A stretch of 64,000 nt of DNA from Gammaproteobacteria bacterium (GCA_011772965.1 WVYN01000021.1:21612-85611); one strand, 5' to 3'. Shown: positions 19,574-30,024, numbered from the stretch's first letter. A program made the numbers and translations. Notes: generated from the sequence alone by a model not told the origin.

Positions 19574-22500
19574 ATGAGAGCAAGGCTGTTAGTTTACGTG
19601 TTTCTGGCTGTGGCTCCCGGCCTTGCGCAGGCACTGGGTCTCGGCAAGTTGCAGCTTGAATCCGCCCTGAATGAGCCCTTTGAGGCCAAGATAGAACTGC
19701 TCTCGCCCACGGTTGTGGAACTGGACAGCATGCAGGTGCAGCTTGCCGACAGCGAGGCATTTGCCCGGGCCGGTATTCCCCGAGCGATGGTTCTGCAGGA
19801 GTTGAATTTTGTCGTCAAGGAAACCGAGCGTGGCGGCGACTACATCCGGGTATACAGTGTAGATCCGATACGCGAGCCTTTTCTGAATTTTCTTCTGGAA
19901 GTAAGCTGGGACAATGGCCGTCTTTACCGGGAATACACCGTCTTGCTGGATCCGCCAATTTATTCCAATGAATTTACCCAGCAACGGCTGAGCAGTCCCA
20001 CACGCAGTCAGCGTATGCAAATTTCCGCGCCTGAGCCCGAGCCCAAACCCCGTGCCATTGAAGACAATAGGGTGGTCTATAATCCGGAATATACACCGCC
20101 GCCTGCTTCACGTGTGGCCACGCCCCGTCCTCAGCCCGCACCAACAACCGGAACACGGACTTTTGTGGTAGGAGATCAGTATGGGCCGGTAGTAACCGGT
20201 GATACGCTGTGGTCCCTGGCAAAAAACCTGCGACCGGACACTTCGGTGAGTATCCAGCAAATGATGTTCGCGATCCTGCGGGCAAACCCGGAAGCCTTTA
20301 TTAATGGAAACATCAATGGTCTCAAACGTGGTCAGGTATTGCAGTTGCCTGACATGCCAGAGATTCGCTCTCTGGATAAGGCCGAAGCCTTTGCCATGAC
20401 CAATAACCAGAACGAACTCTGGGCCGAGGCCCGTTCTGCAGTAGCCGCCGCTGCACCTGAGCGTCCCGAGGGAGTCAGCGGCCGGGAAACTGCGACAGTC
20501 ATCACAGAATCAGAGACAAGGGAAGCACCAACACCGGAAGCAGCCGAACCAACTATTACTGATACGGAAGTCACTGAAGAGGGCCGTCCTGAATTGCGGC
20601 TGGTCACACCTGGAGAAGACGGTCAGGTAGCCGGCGATGGATCTGGTACAGAGTCTCAGCAATTTGATCGTGAGTTGGTTCTTGCCAGGGAATCCCTGGA
20701 CGCGTTGACCCAGGAAAATGATGAGTTGCGGGATCAGATCGCAGAGACCGACGAGATCATCGATGATATGAAACGCTTAATTGATCTCAAGGAAAATGAA
20801 CTGGCCATGCTGCAGGAACAGGTAGCTGCGGCTGCAGCCGAGGCAGAGGCGCAGGCAGAACCTGAGACGGAGCCTGAAACAAAAGCTGCTGAAGCCCCTG
20901 AGGATATGGCCAAAACAGAGCCAGCGAAGCAAGCACCGGCCACCACTGGAGAAACTGCCATTGATGAAGGCCCGCTCGGCTTTATTTCCGGAGTTCTGGA
21001 AAACATCACAATTCCTGAGTGGATGAAAAATATTCCCGAGACACTGAAGGGAATTCCCGCTGTCCTCAAAGATATGCCGGGCCAGATCAGTGGTCTGGTC
21101 GAGACTGCCAAATCGTACCTCAATTATGTGGCTGGTGCGGTCGGTGCCCTGTTGTTGCTTATGTTACTTTCTATCCTCAAAAAACGCCGTGCCAAGGCTG
21201 AAGAAAAGGCTGCTGATGAAGCTGCGGCTGCAATGGATGAGCCTGACATAGGTCTCATTGAGGAGGCCGGCAATGAAACGGATGTTGTGGATTCCGAGGC
21301 GGATACCTTACTGCCGGTTGGTATGGAAGATGAAAGCGAGTTGCCAGATGATGATGTCGGGTTTGTGGAAGATATCGAAGATGTTTCGGACCAGACCCAA
21401 GTTATGTCTCCTGAAGGGAAAACTACGGTAACAGCGACAGCTGTGCCGGCGGCGGATGAAACTGAGGAAGATCCACTTGCCGATGTGAACGTATATCTCG
21501 CTTATGAGGATTTTGATCAAGCCGAGCAAGTGGTCAAGCAAGCACTTGAAAAAGAACCTGACAACCTTAATTTTCATACCAAGTTACTTGAAGTCTACTA
21601 TGCCGCCAACAACAAGAAGGCATATGAAGAGGCCGCAAAAGTCCTGCATGACAAGGTCAATGGCGAGGGCGATTACTGGACTATGGCCCTTGCCATGTGG
21701 CAGGAAATTTCGCCCAATCGGGAATTGTTTGCTGAACCTGTAGAGGGGGAAGAAGAGGAAGCCCCATCATCGACAGGGGGTAGCGGTATCGTCAATATTG
21801 CCGGTGATGGAGAAGCAACCGAGTCCGCCATAGATTTTGATCTTGATTTGACATCAGCTGCTGATGACACACTGGATTTTGATGCACCGGAAGAAGTTGA
21901 AGAAGAGGATATTCTGGATGTCACAGCCGGAACTGCCGGTGCCACGATGGGTACCCTGGCAGAAGATGATGATGAAGACGATATCCTCGACCTTACCTCA
22001 GTCCCGGAAGCTAGGGGGGATGATAGAGAAGATAAAGATGCGATGGCATTTTCCACTTCTTCAGGCAGTGACGAAAGTGAAGGCCTGGAAGCCAGCGACA
22101 TTTTTGATGTTTCCGGTGGTTCCAGCGAAGAACAATCAATGGATTTCACTGGCAGCGCTGGAGAAGAGGCAGATACGACTTCCGAGATTCCCTCAGCACT
22201 TGATGACCACACGCTGGAATTTCCTCTTGACCAACCCGGCAAGGATAGCAGCATAGATTCCGGGTCTACGGACGAATCTTCTTTTGATTTCTCTCTTGAT
22301 TCTGATGATGAAGCCAAGGATCAAGCAGATGTTGGTGAAAGTTCAACTCCGTCGGGTGATGAATCATCTTTTGATTTTTCACTGGATGATAATGAGAGTC
22401 CAGAAAATGAATCTCCGGAAAACCTGAGCACACTCAAGCTTGATACAGAAGAAACAGCTGCTGAAGCACCTTCACTGGATATGGACCTGTCGCTGGATGA

Positions 22501-23233
22501 TAGTGCAGAATCCGTTGAAGAAACCAGTGGTGTTGATACCAGCAAGCTGGATCTTTCACTGGAAAACGATGAGAACGCGGAGTCACGTTCTGTCGATCTT
22601 GACCTGTTGGACACCTCTTTTGATTTCGATAAAGACAAGCAGGATTCCGATCTTGAAGATGACATACTGGATGTTTCAAAAAGCAGGCCGGCCGACGAAG
22701 ATCTCATGAATGTCAGTAGTACCAGTCAGTATGAGGTGAATGATGACGACAACCTGCTTGATATTACAGCTACCCGAACTTCCATGGATGTTCCTGAAAG
22801 CGAAGATGCAGGAGAAGAAACTTTTGCTGGCAATGGCCTGGATCTGGATCTATCACTGGATCAAAGCGCTGAATCAGGCCAAGGTTCAGAGGCCACTTCG
22901 GATGATTATGAACTGGACCTGAATCAGACAATGGAAATGCCGAAGCGTCCGGATGAAGCCAAACTCGCAGTGGAACCGGAAGACGATGACAGTCCTCGCG
23001 AGGTAAACCTGGAACTGGAAGATATTAATGTCGATGATTCGATTAAGGATAACGAGACCTTCACGGTCAGTTCTGATGATGAGGAACAGGATATTGCATC
23101 CCAATTGGATCTGGCCAAGGCCTATATTGAACTGGGTGACATCGACAATGCAAAATCCATTCTGGATGATGTGATCACACAAGGTAACGATGATCAGCGG
23201 CAACAGGCCGAGGAGTTGCTTGGTCAAATCTAG
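19574..23233 (+). CDS. fimV: FimV-type polar hub protein with LysM domain
   Basis: FimV-family proteins are inner-membrane peptidoglycan-binding hubs needed for type IV pilus assembly and polar organisation. The 1219-residue product has a signal peptide (ending ..GLAQA), the FimV N-terminal domain (LGKLQLESALNEPFEAKIELLS), a LysM peptidoglycan-binding domain at about residues 195-257 (GDTLWSLAKNL), a short coiled coil at about 375-420, one membrane segment at about 515-533 followed by KKRR, and a long acidic cytoplasmic region. The last 50 residues form the FimV C-terminal TPR-like motif (LDLAKAYIELGDIDNAKSILDDV). The acidic part carries recurring DILD(V/L)(T/S) and FDFSLD motifs. It sits between asd and truA, its classic place. 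Confidence 0.93.
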   Translation: MRARLLVYVFLAVAPGLAQALGLGKLQLESALNEPFEAKIELLSPTVVELDSMQVQLADSEAFARAGIPRAMVLQELNFVVKETERGGDYIRVYSVDPIREPFLNFLLEVSWDNGRLYREYTVLLDPPIYSNEFTQQRLSSPTRSQRMQISAPEPEPKPRAIEDNRVVYNPEYTPPPASRVATPRPQPAPTTGTRTFVVGDQYGPVVTGDTLWSLAKNLRPDTSVSIQQMMFAILRANPEAFINGNINGLKRGQVLQLPDMPEIRSLDKAEAFAMTNNQNELWAEARSAVAAAAPERPEGVSGRETATVITESETREAPTPEAAEPTITDTEVTEEGRPELRLVTPGEDGQVAGDGSGTESQQFDRELVLARESLDALTQENDELRDQIAETDEIIDDMKRLIDLKENELAMLQEQVAAAAAEAEAQAEPETEPETKAAEAPEDMAKTEPAKQAPATTGETAIDEGPLGFISGVLENITIPEWMKNIPETLKGIPAVLKDMPGQISGLVETAKSYLNYVAGAVGALLLLMLLSILKKRRAKAEEKAADEAAAAMDEPDIGLIEEAGNETDVVDSEADTLLPVGMEDESELPDDDVGFVEDIEDVSDQTQVMSPEGKTTVTATAVPAADETEEDPLADVNVYLAYEDFDQAEQVVKQALEKEPDNLNFHTKLLEVYYAANNKKAYEEAAKVLHDKVNGEGDYWTMALAMWQEISPNRELFAEPVEGEEEEAPSSTGGSGIVNIAGDGEATESAIDFDLDLTSAADDTLDFDAPEEVEEEDILDVTAGTAGATMGTLAEDDDEDDILDLTSVPEARGDDREDKDAMAFSTSSGSDESEGLEASDIFDVSGGSSEEQSMDFTGSAGEEADTTSEIPSALDDHTLEFPLDQPGKDSSIDSGSTDESSFDFSLDSDDEAKDQADVGESSTPSGDESSFDFSLDDNESPENESPENLSTLKLDTEETAAEAPSLDMDLSLDDSAESVEETSGVDTSKLDLSLENDENAESRSVDLDLLDTSFDFDKDKQDSDLEDDILDVSKSRPADEDLMNVSSTSQYEVNDDDNLLDITATRTSMDVPESEDAGEETFAGNGLDLDLSLDQSAESGQGSEATSDDYELDLNQTMEMPKRPDEAKLAVEPEDDDSPREVNLELEDINVDDSIKDNETFTVSSDDEEQDIASQLDLAKAYIELGDIDNAKSILDDVITQGNDDQRQQAEELLGQI

Positions 23234-23305
23234 AGAGCCATCGGTCTGCAGATCTGACCACGTTTCTTCCTGTTACTCACTTCTTTTCGGCATCTTTACT
23301 TTTCT

Positions 23306-24091
23306 ATGAAAATAGCGATTGGTCTGGAATATTCCGGTGCAGCTTACTTTGGCTGGCAAACACAACCCCACGCTACCTCAATCCAGTCAATTGTAGAAAC
23401 AGCCTTGTCAGAAGTTGCCGATGAGCCGGTTTCGGTTATTTGTGCCGGCCGAACCGACGCCGGTGTGCACGCTCTGCAACAAGTTATCCACCTGGAAAGC
23501 GGCAAGCAACGTGAAGCGAAGGCCTGGGTCTTTGGTGGCAATGTACACTTGCCTATGGACATCAGCCTGTTATGGGCAAAACCCGTTAGTGATGAATTTC
23601 ACGCACGGTTTTCAGCGACCGAGCGGCGCTACCGGTACCTGATATTGAACCGTCCAACCAGACCCGGGATTCTCGGCAAATTGATTACCTGGGAATATCG
23701 CCCACTGGATGTTGAATTGATGAATAAGGCGGCTGCTTGTCTGATTGGTGAACATGATTTCAGTTCCTTTCGCGATAGCCAATGCCAGGCAAAGAGCCCG
23801 GTCCGCACTGTGAAAAGGCTGGAAATCAGGCGAATGAACAACTGTATTGCTCTGGATATCGCGGCCAATGCTTTTTTACACCACATGGTACGAAACATAG
23901 CCGGCGTCTTGATGGCTATTGGCGCTGGCAAGGAACCCGTGACCTGGGCGCAACAGGTACTCGAAAGCCAGGATCGACGTCTTGGTGGAGTCACTGCACC
24001 CCCTGACGGCCTGTACCTGAAGAGCATTGAATACCCCGAGCATTTCGGAATTCCGAGCCTGGGTGGGTCAGACTGGCCTGTCATGCTGTAG
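23306..24091 (+). CDS. truA: tRNA pseudouridine(38-40) synthase
   Basis: TruA isomerises uridines 38-40 in the tRNA anticodon arm. The 261-residue protein starts MKIAIGLEYSGAAYFGWQTQ, typical of the family, and has the catalytic Asp51 in CAGRTDAGVHA. RRYRYLILNR and FLHHMVRNIAGVLM match the conserved C-terminal half. It lies between fimV and trpF as in other gammaproteobacteria. The start ATG at 23306 gives the usual N-terminus. Confidence 0.96.
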   Translation: MKIAIGLEYSGAAYFGWQTQPHATSIQSIVETALSEVADEPVSVICAGRTDAGVHALQQVIHLESGKQREAKAWVFGGNVHLPMDISLLWAKPVSDEFHARFSATERRYRYLILNRPTRPGILGKLITWEYRPLDVELMNKAAACLIGEHDFSSFRDSQCQAKSPVRTVKRLEIRRMNNCIALDIAANAFLHHMVRNIAGVLMAIGAGKEPVTWAQQVLESQDRRLGGVTAPPDGLYLKSIEYPEHFGIPSLGGSDWPVML

Positions 24092-24155
24092 ATGGTAACA
24101 TCGATGAGCTAATCAGCTGACAAGAGATAATAACGGATATTGATCGGAGACAAGT

Positions 24156-24791
24156 TTGGTACACATGCAGCAAGAGAGAGTACGGGTCAAGATTTGCGGC
24201 ATTACTCGCCTGGAGGACGCATTGGCTGCTGTCGATGCAGGCGCGGATGCACTGGGTTTCGTGTTTTATCCTGACAGCCCGCGCGCTATTTCAGCTAGTA
24301 CAGCTGCCGATATTTGCAAGCGAGTGCCGCCTTTTGTGTGCAAGGTGGGACTTTTCGTCAATTCGGAGCGAGACAAGATCATCGAGATCCTAGAACAGGT
24401 TGCGCTTGATCTGTTGCAGTTCCATGGAGATGAATCCCCGGACCACTGCGACGGCTATTCCAAACCCTACATCAAGGCAGTTAGAATGCACGATAACGTC
24501 AATCTGGTGGCTGAAGCCAAACGCTTTAAGCAGGCTTCTGCCTTGCTCCTCGATGCCTTCGTCAAGGGTATTTATGGTGGCACTGGCCGCGCCTTTGACT
24601 GGACTGAGGCTGCCCAGAATATTGGAAAACCTGTCATCCTTGCAGGCGGACTGACAGCAGATAACGTCGTCACAGCGATAAAACAGGTCAGGCCGTATGC
24701 AGTTGATGTGAGCGGTGGTGTAGAATCTGGCAGGGGCATTAAGGATGCAGGCAAAATTTTAGAATTTATTCGCGAGGTTAGAAATGCGTAA
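24156..24791 (+). CDS. trpF: Phosphoribosylanthranilate isomerase
   Basis: TrpF carries out the Amadori rearrangement of phosphoribosylanthranilate in tryptophan synthesis. The 211-residue TIM barrel has the catalytic cysteine in [12 protein letters not shown] and the catalytic aspartate and phosphate-binding region in [20 protein letters not shown] at 24156 has GGAGA five bases upstream and is preferred; the ATG at 24165 would be 14 bases from that site. The gene overlaps trpB by eight bases. trpC and trpD are not in the window, as expected for this separate trpFBA locus. Confidence 0.95.
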   Translation: MVHMQQERVRVKICGITRLEDALAAVDAGADALGFVFYPDSPRAISASTAADICKRVPPFVCKVGLFVNSERDKIIEILEQVALDLLQFHGDESPDHCDGYSKPYIKAVRMHDNVNLVAEAKRFKQASALLLDAFVKGIYGGTGRAFDWTEAAQNIGKPVILAGGLTADNVVTAIKQVRPYAVDVSGGVESGRGIKDAGKILEFIREVRNA

Positions 24792-26028
24792 TACCAGCAG
24801 TACAGCAAACACCAGTTCAGCAGATAACGACAATCAGATCACCCTGCCGGATGCCAGGGGGCATTTTGGACCATACGGTGGCCGGTTTGTTGCGGAGACA
24901 CTGATGGGCCCGCTTGAGGAACTCACCAAGGCCTATGAAAAATACCTCAAAGATCCAGAGTTTAATGCCGAGCTGGAATATGAACTCAAGCATTACGTAG
25001 GTCGCCCTTCACCTCTATACCACGCCAGGCGATGGTCGGAAAAGCTGGGTGGTGCGCAAATTTACCTCAAGCGTGAAGATCTGAACCATACCGGTGCCCA
25101 CAAAGTAAATAACACAGTGGGTCAGGCTTTGCTGGCGCAGCGCATGGGCAAGACCCGGATAATTGCCGAGACTGGTGCCGGCCAACATGGTGTAGCCAGT
25201 GCTACAGTTGCCGCGCGGCTGGGTCTTGAATGCATTGTTTATATGGGATCTGAGGACATAAAGCGGCAGTCGACAAATGTATTCCGGATGAAATTACTGG
25301 GTGCCACGGTGGTGGCCGTAGAAGCAGGCTCAAAGACACTCAAGGATGCCCTGAATGAGGCAATGCGTGACTGGGTGACCAATGTTGATAATACCTTTTA
25401 TATCATTGGTACCGTTGCAGGCCCCCATCCATATCCAGCGATGGTACGTGATTTCCAAGCCGTGATCGGGCGAGAAGCCCGTGAACAGTGTCTGGAAATG
25501 ACAGGAAAACTGCCTGACGCACTGGTGGCCTGTGTTGGTGGTGGTTCAAATGCCATTGGCCTGTTTTATCCCTTTATAAATGACAAATCAGTCCGGCTCT
25601 ATGGTGTCGAAGCAGGTGGAGAGGGTCTCGAAACCGGTCACCATGCCGCGCCGCTCAACGCGGGCAGTCCCGGAGTACTGCACGGTAATCGTACCTATCT
25701 AATGGAAGACGAGGACGGACAAATAATTGAAACACATTCGGTATCAGCCGGACTCGATTATCCGGGCGTCGGTCCGGAACATGCCTGGTTGAAAGACAGT
25801 GGCCGCGCGACCTATGTTGCGATCAATGATGATGAGGCTATGGCAGCGTTTCATAACCTGACCCGGACTGAGGGTATTATGCCGGCACTGGAGTCCAGTC
25901 ATGCGCTGGCCTATGTGGATAAGCTGGCACCGGATATGTCAAGGGATGAAATAATTGTAATTAATCTGTCAGGTCGAGGAGACAAGGATATACAGACAGT
26001 TGCCGCACTGAAGGGAATAACCCTCTGA
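24784..26028 (+). CDS. trpB: Tryptophan synthase beta subunit
   Basis: TrpB condenses indole with serine using PLP. The 414-residue protein has the PLP lysine at Lys107 in HTGAHKVNN, the phosphate-binding GGGSNAIG, and the hallmark [15 protein letters not shown] at the N-terminus. About 20 extra serine/asparagine-rich residues precede the conserved start and are of unknown relevance. Its start overlaps the end of trpF by eight bases. Between trpB and trpA lies a broken small helix-turn-helix gene. Confidence 0.97.
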   Translation: MRNTSSTANTSSADNDNQITLPDARGHFGPYGGRFVAETLMGPLEELTKAYEKYLKDPEFNAELEYELKHYVGRPSPLYHARRWSEKLGGAQIYLKREDLNHTGAHKVNNTVGQALLAQRMGKTRIIAETGAGQHGVASATVAARLGLECIVYMGSEDIKRQSTNVFRMKLLGATVVAVEAGSKTLKDALNEAMRDWVTNVDNTFYIIGTVAGPHPYPAMVRDFQAVIGREAREQCLEMTGKLPDALVACVGGGSNAIGLFYPFINDKSVRLYGVEAGGEGLETGHHAAPLNAGSPGVLHGNRTYLMEDEDGQIIETHSVSAGLDYPGVGPEHAWLKDSGRATYVAINDDEAMAAFHNLTRTEGIMPALESSHALAYVDKLAPDMSRDEIIVINLSGRGDKDIQTVAALKGITL

Positions 26029-26031
26029 GCC

Positions 26032-26240
26032 ATGAATAACAGAGACAAGCTGATATCGATTATCTCTGATAACGGACTTGAGAGAAGAGACATTGCCGAA
26101 TTAGTAAAGGTTAAATGGAGATAGTTGATCGCTGGCTGGCTTCGCATGAATCAAAACATCATGAAGAAGTTCCTGATATGGCCATTGAGCTACTGGAATT
26201 GAAAATGGCTTTAAGTAAAAAAAAAGCAAAAAGAAAATAG
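26032..26240 (+). pseudogene. Small DNA-binding-like (HTH) gene split by a 1-base frameshift
   Basis: Two short frames overlap between trpB and trpA. The first (26032-26124) encodes MNNRDKLISIISDNGLERRD followed by IAELVKVKWR; the second (26115-26240) encodes MEIVDRWLASHESKHHEEVP followed by DMAIELLELKMAL and a lysine-rich tail. Adding one A to the run at 26113-26115 fuses them into one protein of about 70 residues in which RRDIAELVKVKMEIVDRWLA reads as a helix-turn-helix. The ATG is three bases after the trpB stop, so it was part of the operon. I read it as one gene broken by a single-base loss, or as a sequencing error; two separate tiny genes seem less likely. Confidence 0.6.
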
Positions 26241-26335
26241 ATACTGTTATCAATAGATTCTTTTCTTCATAACCCTTGCTTTAAACCTGAACCTGTCGAT
26301 TTACTATATATTCAATATGGAATTTTTTGACTATT

Positions 26336-27142
26336 ATGGGCCGTATCAAAGATTGTTTTGAAAACCTGAAAGCCGGAAATAAAAAGGCGCTTATTCCCTT
26401 TATTACAGCAGGTGATCCGTCGCCGGATATTACCTTGCCTCTGTTAAATACTCTGGTTGAAAATGGTGCGGATATTATTGAACTGGGCGTACCATTTTCT
26501 GATCCCATGGCTGACGGACCGGTCATCCAACGTTCAACCGAGCGAGCCCTGAAACACAAGATTGGACTGCATAACGTACTGGATATGGTCAGAGAATTCA
26601 GGAAAACTGACCAGAAAACCCCGCTAATTTTAATGGGCTATCTCAATCCGGTTGAAATTATGGGTTATGACAGTTTCGCAAAAGAAGCCAATGAAGCCGG
26701 CGTTGACGGGGTATTGCTGGTTGACATGCCTCCCGAGGAATCGGACGCACTACAGGCAGAACTGAAAAAGTATGGAATTGACCAGGTATTTCTGCTTTCA
26801 CCAACGACCAGTGACAAGCGCCTGGATGTAGTTTGTGCAAAAGCCAGCGGCTTTCTTTATTATGTATCTTTAAAAGGCGTTACCGGCAGTAATCAACTGA
26901 ATATCAGTGACGTCTCGGAAAAGATTGGACATATAAGACAAAAGACTGAATTACCAATCGGGGTTGGATTTGGTATTAAAGATGCCGAGTCGGCAAAATC
27001 TGTATCCGCTTTCAGTGATGCAGTAATTGTAGGCAGTAGTCTTGTCAGCCTGATTGCGGATTTGACAGACAAGAAAGATGAAATGCTTATTGAAGCCGGA
27101 AAATTCATTGCTGGCCTGAGAACTGCACTAAATGTTACCTGA
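26336..27142 (+). CDS. trpA: Tryptophan synthase alpha subunit
   Basis: TrpA cleaves indole-3-glycerol phosphate to indole, which is channelled to TrpB. Starting at the ATG at 26336 gives 268 residues, and the catalytic residues fall at Glu49 (IIELGVPFSDP) and Asp60 (MADGP), exactly the numbers in the classical enterobacterial enzyme, which supports this start over the TTG at 26327. The mobile loop VSLKGVTGS and the phosphate-binding GVGFGIKDAESAK and VIVGSSLV are intact. It is about 300 bases from trpB, separated by the broken small gene; A/T-rich sequence before it could hold a promoter, but I could not fix one. Confidence 0.96.
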   Translation: MGRIKDCFENLKAGNKKALIPFITAGDPSPDITLPLLNTLVENGADIIELGVPFSDPMADGPVIQRSTERALKHKIGLHNVLDMVREFRKTDQKTPLILMGYLNPVEIMGYDSFAKEANEAGVDGVLLVDMPPEESDALQAELKKYGIDQVFLLSPTTSDKRLDVVCAKASGFLYYVSLKGVTGSNQLNISDVSEKIGHIRQKTELPIGVGFGIKDAESAKSVSAFSDAVIVGSSLVSLIADLTDKKDEMLIEAGKFIAGLRTALNVT

Positions 27143-27176
27143 GGAAAAATTCTAATTAGAGATGTATTGATAAATA

Positions 27177-28037
27177 ATGAGCTGGTTTCGAAAATTAATC
27201 CCGTCAAGAATTCAGACAAATGGCACATCAAGACGATCGGTACCTGAAGGTGTCTGGACCAAGTGTGTAAAATGTAATGCTGTGCTATATCGCGCCGAAC
27301 TGGAAAGAAACCTGGAAGTTTGTCCCAAGTGTAATCATCATATGCGTATATCTGCCAGAAACAGGCTGGAGCAATTCCTTGATGAAGAGCCACTGGTAGA
27401 GATTGGTACTGATATCCGGCCAGTAGATAGGCTTCGCTTCCGGGATTCAAAAAAATACAAGGATCGTCTGGCCCAGGCACAGAAGAAAACGGGTGAGGCT
27501 GATGCCTTAGTCGTATTTATGGGTCAGTTAAAAGGCATCCCTCTGGTTGCCTGTGCCTTTGAATTCGATTTCATGGGGGGGTCAATGGGCTCGGTTGTCG
27601 GTGAGAAATTTGCCAAAGCCGTGGATACCGCAGTGCAATACAATGTCTCTTTGGTCAGTTTCTCTGCAAGTGGCGGTGCGAGGATGCAGGAAGCTCTGAT
27701 GTCACTGATGCAAATGGCAAAAACCAGTGCCGCCCTGGGTATCCTGGCCAGAAATAAATTACCCTATATATCAGTCATGACCGACCCGACAATGGGCGGT
27801 GTATCCGCCAGTCTGGCGACCCTGGGTGATATAAATATTGCTGAACCCGGTGCCTTGATAGGGTTTGCCGGTCCCCGGGTGATTGAACAAACTGTGCGAG
27901 AAACCCTGCCTGCGGGCTTTCAGCGCAGTGAATTTCTTCTCGAGCACGGCAATATAGACATGATTGTTGACCGCCGGGAATTGCGGGACCGGATCGCCGG
28001 GTTGCTGGCAAAATTGATTCACCACCAGGCTACTTAA
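27177..28037 (+). CDS. accD: Acetyl-CoA carboxylase carboxyltransferase beta subunit
   Basis: AccD, with AccA, transfers the carboxyl group from biotin to acetyl-CoA, the committed step of fatty acid synthesis. The 286-residue protein has an N-terminal zinc ribbon with Cys30, Cys33, Cys49 and Cys52 ([13 protein letters not shown] and CPKCNHH), followed by the crotonase-like domain with [21 protein letters not shown] and [12 protein letters not shown]. Length and motifs are normal. It is 34 bases after trpA and starts with ATG. Confidence 0.97.
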   Translation: MSWFRKLIPSRIQTNGTSRRSVPEGVWTKCVKCNAVLYRAELERNLEVCPKCNHHMRISARNRLEQFLDEEPLVEIGTDIRPVDRLRFRDSKKYKDRLAQAQKKTGEADALVVFMGQLKGIPLVACAFEFDFMGGSMGSVVGEKFAKAVDTAVQYNVSLVSFSASGGARMQEALMSLMQMAKTSAALGILARNKLPYISVMTDPTMGGVSASLATLGDINIAEPGALIGFAGPRVIEQTVRETLPAGFQRSEFLLEHGNIDMIVDRRELRDRIAGLLAKLIHHQAT

Positions 28038-28111
28038 TCTTATAATCTATATCTCATCTGTTGTTATCCAGCTGATAAATTCATTCAATAACAAGGTATG
28101 CACCCCGGGAA

Positions 28112-29419
28112 ATGACACTGGTCAATACCAAAATCGAGGGCAGCAGGCGTTTCGACACACTGGATGAGTGGTTGAGATGGCAGGAGGGTCTGCACTTTAC
28201 CTCTATCGAACTGGGTCTGGATCGATGCATGTCTGTAGCAGAAAAAATGAGTCTCCTGAATCCAGACTATACGGTCGTGAGCATAGCGGGAACCAATGGC
28301 AAGGGCTCCAGTGCCAACATGCTCTGTTCCATACTTGCAAACGCGGGCTATAAAAATGGTTGTTATACCTCACCTCATCTTTTGCGGTATAACGAAAGGA
28401 TCTGTATCAACGGCAGGCAGGTCAGCGATGAAGAACTTTGTGAATCATTTAAACGTATTGACCAGGCCCGCGGTGATATTTCACTGACATATTTTGAATT
28501 CGGCACACTCGCCGCATTTGATATCTTCCAACGCGCTGGTATTGACATCGGGATACTCGAAGTGGGTCTGGGAGGAAGGCTGGATGCGGTCAATTGTCTT
28601 GATGCTGATGTTGCCCTGATTACTACCATTGATATGGATCACGAAAACTGGCTGGGTGATACCAGAGAATTAATCGGCCGTGAGAAGGCAGGTATTATGA
28701 GAAAGGCAAAACCTGCAGTGTCAGCGGAGAGAAATCCACCTGATACTCTGATGAATTATGCAAACGAGATCGGCGCTGATTTTTACCAGGCTGGTCAGGC
28801 TTATCAATATGAAATGACAACCGGTGGTATGTGGAACTGGCAAGATAACAAGTTGTCCTATAAAAACATGCCACTCCCTTCTTTGCATAATAAACAACAG
28901 GTTTCAAATGCGGCAGGTGTCCTGAAGGTTCTGAGCCTGCTGGCAGATAAATTCCCGGTCACCCGCTCGGATATTATCCAAGGATTACAGGAGTTCTATC
29001 TTACGGGGCGATTCCAGATAATACCTGACAAGGCCCAGATGATCATTGATGTAGCTCATAATCGGCAAGCAGCAGAATTGCTGGTTAACAATCTCAAAAA
29101 TCTTTCGGTCAAGGGCAAGACCCATATCATTGTAGGTATGTTAAAAGATAAGAATCGCAAGGCAATTTTTGAAATGCTTCAGCAGGTCGCTGATTGTTGG
29201 CATATAGTCAGTCTGGATGGGAGCAGGGGCGCAGACGCAGAGACACTCAACCAGGATCTGTTCGCGCTACAAATTACCGATAACATCAGTTTGTATGCTC
29301 ATGTTTCCCTGGCTCTCGACCATGTTCGTGATATTGTCGGCCCTGAAGACAGAATTCTTATCACTGGTTCTTTTCTGACGGTCGGTGCCGCAATCAAACA
29401 TCTCAATCTGCACATATAG
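28112..29419 (+). CDS. folC: Dihydrofolate/folylpolyglutamate synthase
   Basis: FolC adds glutamates to folates and, in many bacteria, also joins dihydropteroate to glutamate. The 435-residue Mur-ligase-type protein has the P-loop GTNGKGSS at about residues 60-66, the folate-loop region YTSPHLLRYNERICING, the magnesium-site strand ILEVGLGGRLDAVN and the C-terminal domain starting at about 300 with IDVAHNRQAA. It follows accD by 74 bases and precedes dedD, the standard order. Folate polyglutamates would also serve the formyl-THF-dependent C1 route suggested elsewhere in the window. Confidence 0.95.
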   Translation: MTLVNTKIEGSRRFDTLDEWLRWQEGLHFTSIELGLDRCMSVAEKMSLLNPDYTVVSIAGTNGKGSSANMLCSILANAGYKNGCYTSPHLLRYNERICINGRQVSDEELCESFKRIDQARGDISLTYFEFGTLAAFDIFQRAGIDIGILEVGLGGRLDAVNCLDADVALITTIDMDHENWLGDTRELIGREKAGIMRKAKPAVSAERNPPDTLMNYANEIGADFYQAGQAYQYEMTTGGMWNWQDNKLSYKNMPLPSLHNKQQVSNAAGVLKVLSLLADKFPVTRSDIIQGLQEFYLTGRFQIIPDKAQMIIDVAHNRQAAELLVNNLKNLSVKGKTHIIVGMLKDKNRKAIFEMLQQVADCWHIVSLDGSRGADAETLNQDLFALQITDNISLYAHVSLALDHVRDIVGPEDRILITGSFLTVGAAIKHLNLHI

Positions 29420-29428
29420 CATTCAATT

Positions 29429-30001
29429 ATGGAACAGGGCTTAAAAGAGCGACTGGTCGGTGCCGCAGTCCTCGTTATTCTTGCAGTGATATTTATTCCC
29501 ATGCTGTTGAATAACCAGAAGGGCAGCACTGATATCAGTGGCTCGAATATTCCGCCAATTCCGGTAGATATGCCTGTAATCACGGAGGATACCGGATTCA
29601 CCGCACCATTGATTACCGACGATGCAGATTCTGATACAGATGCGGATGTTACAACTGGAAATTCGACTGATTCAGTCCAGAATAAGTCAAGTTCACAAAT
29701 ACAGACAAAACCAGGCCCCGAAACTGTAAAAGGCACTGAAAGTACCATTAGAGAAAAAGTCGGTGTGTCTGCCTGGGTGATACAGGTTGGTAGTTTTGCC
29801 AGCAAATCAAATGCCGATGATCTCAATTCGGATTTGCGTAAGGCAGGTTTTCGTTCATTTATAGAGCCGCTGAAGAAGAGCGGCAAGACCAGTTACAGGG
29901 TACGCATTGGACCCGAACTTAAGCGATCCGATGCCGAAGCAACCAGAGACAGAGTAAAAAAGGAATTTAAACTGGAGGGTATTTTACTCAGATACCCTTG
30001 A
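29429..30001 (+). CDS. dedD: SPOR-domain membrane protein (DedD-like)
   Basis: DedD-type proteins are cell-division proteins that bind denuded septal peptidoglycan. The 190-residue product starts MEQGLKERLVGAAVLVILAV, a short cytoplasmic tail plus one membrane segment (about residues 8-26). A low-complexity acidic/serine linker follows, and the C-terminal 75 residues form a SPOR domain (AWVIQVGSFASKSNADDLNSD and YRVRIGP). The arrangement and location between folC and cvpA identify it as DedD. Confidence 0.92.
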   Translation: MEQGLKERLVGAAVLVILAVIFIPMLLNNQKGSTDISGSNIPPIPVDMPVITEDTGFTAPLITDDADSDTDADVTTGNSTDSVQNKSSSQIQTKPGPETVKGTESTIREKVGVSAWVIQVGSFASKSNADDLNSDLRKAGFRSFIEPLKKSGKTSYRVRIGPELKRSDAEATRDRVKKEFKLEGILLRYP

Positions 30002-30024
30002 TGATGTGTAGTCGCTAAGCTGAT

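Noticed and set aside
21673-22317. 214-codon minus-strand frame inside fimV
   Set aside because: It is the serine-rich mirror of the acidic, GAT/GAA-rich fimV repeats, a compositional shadow.
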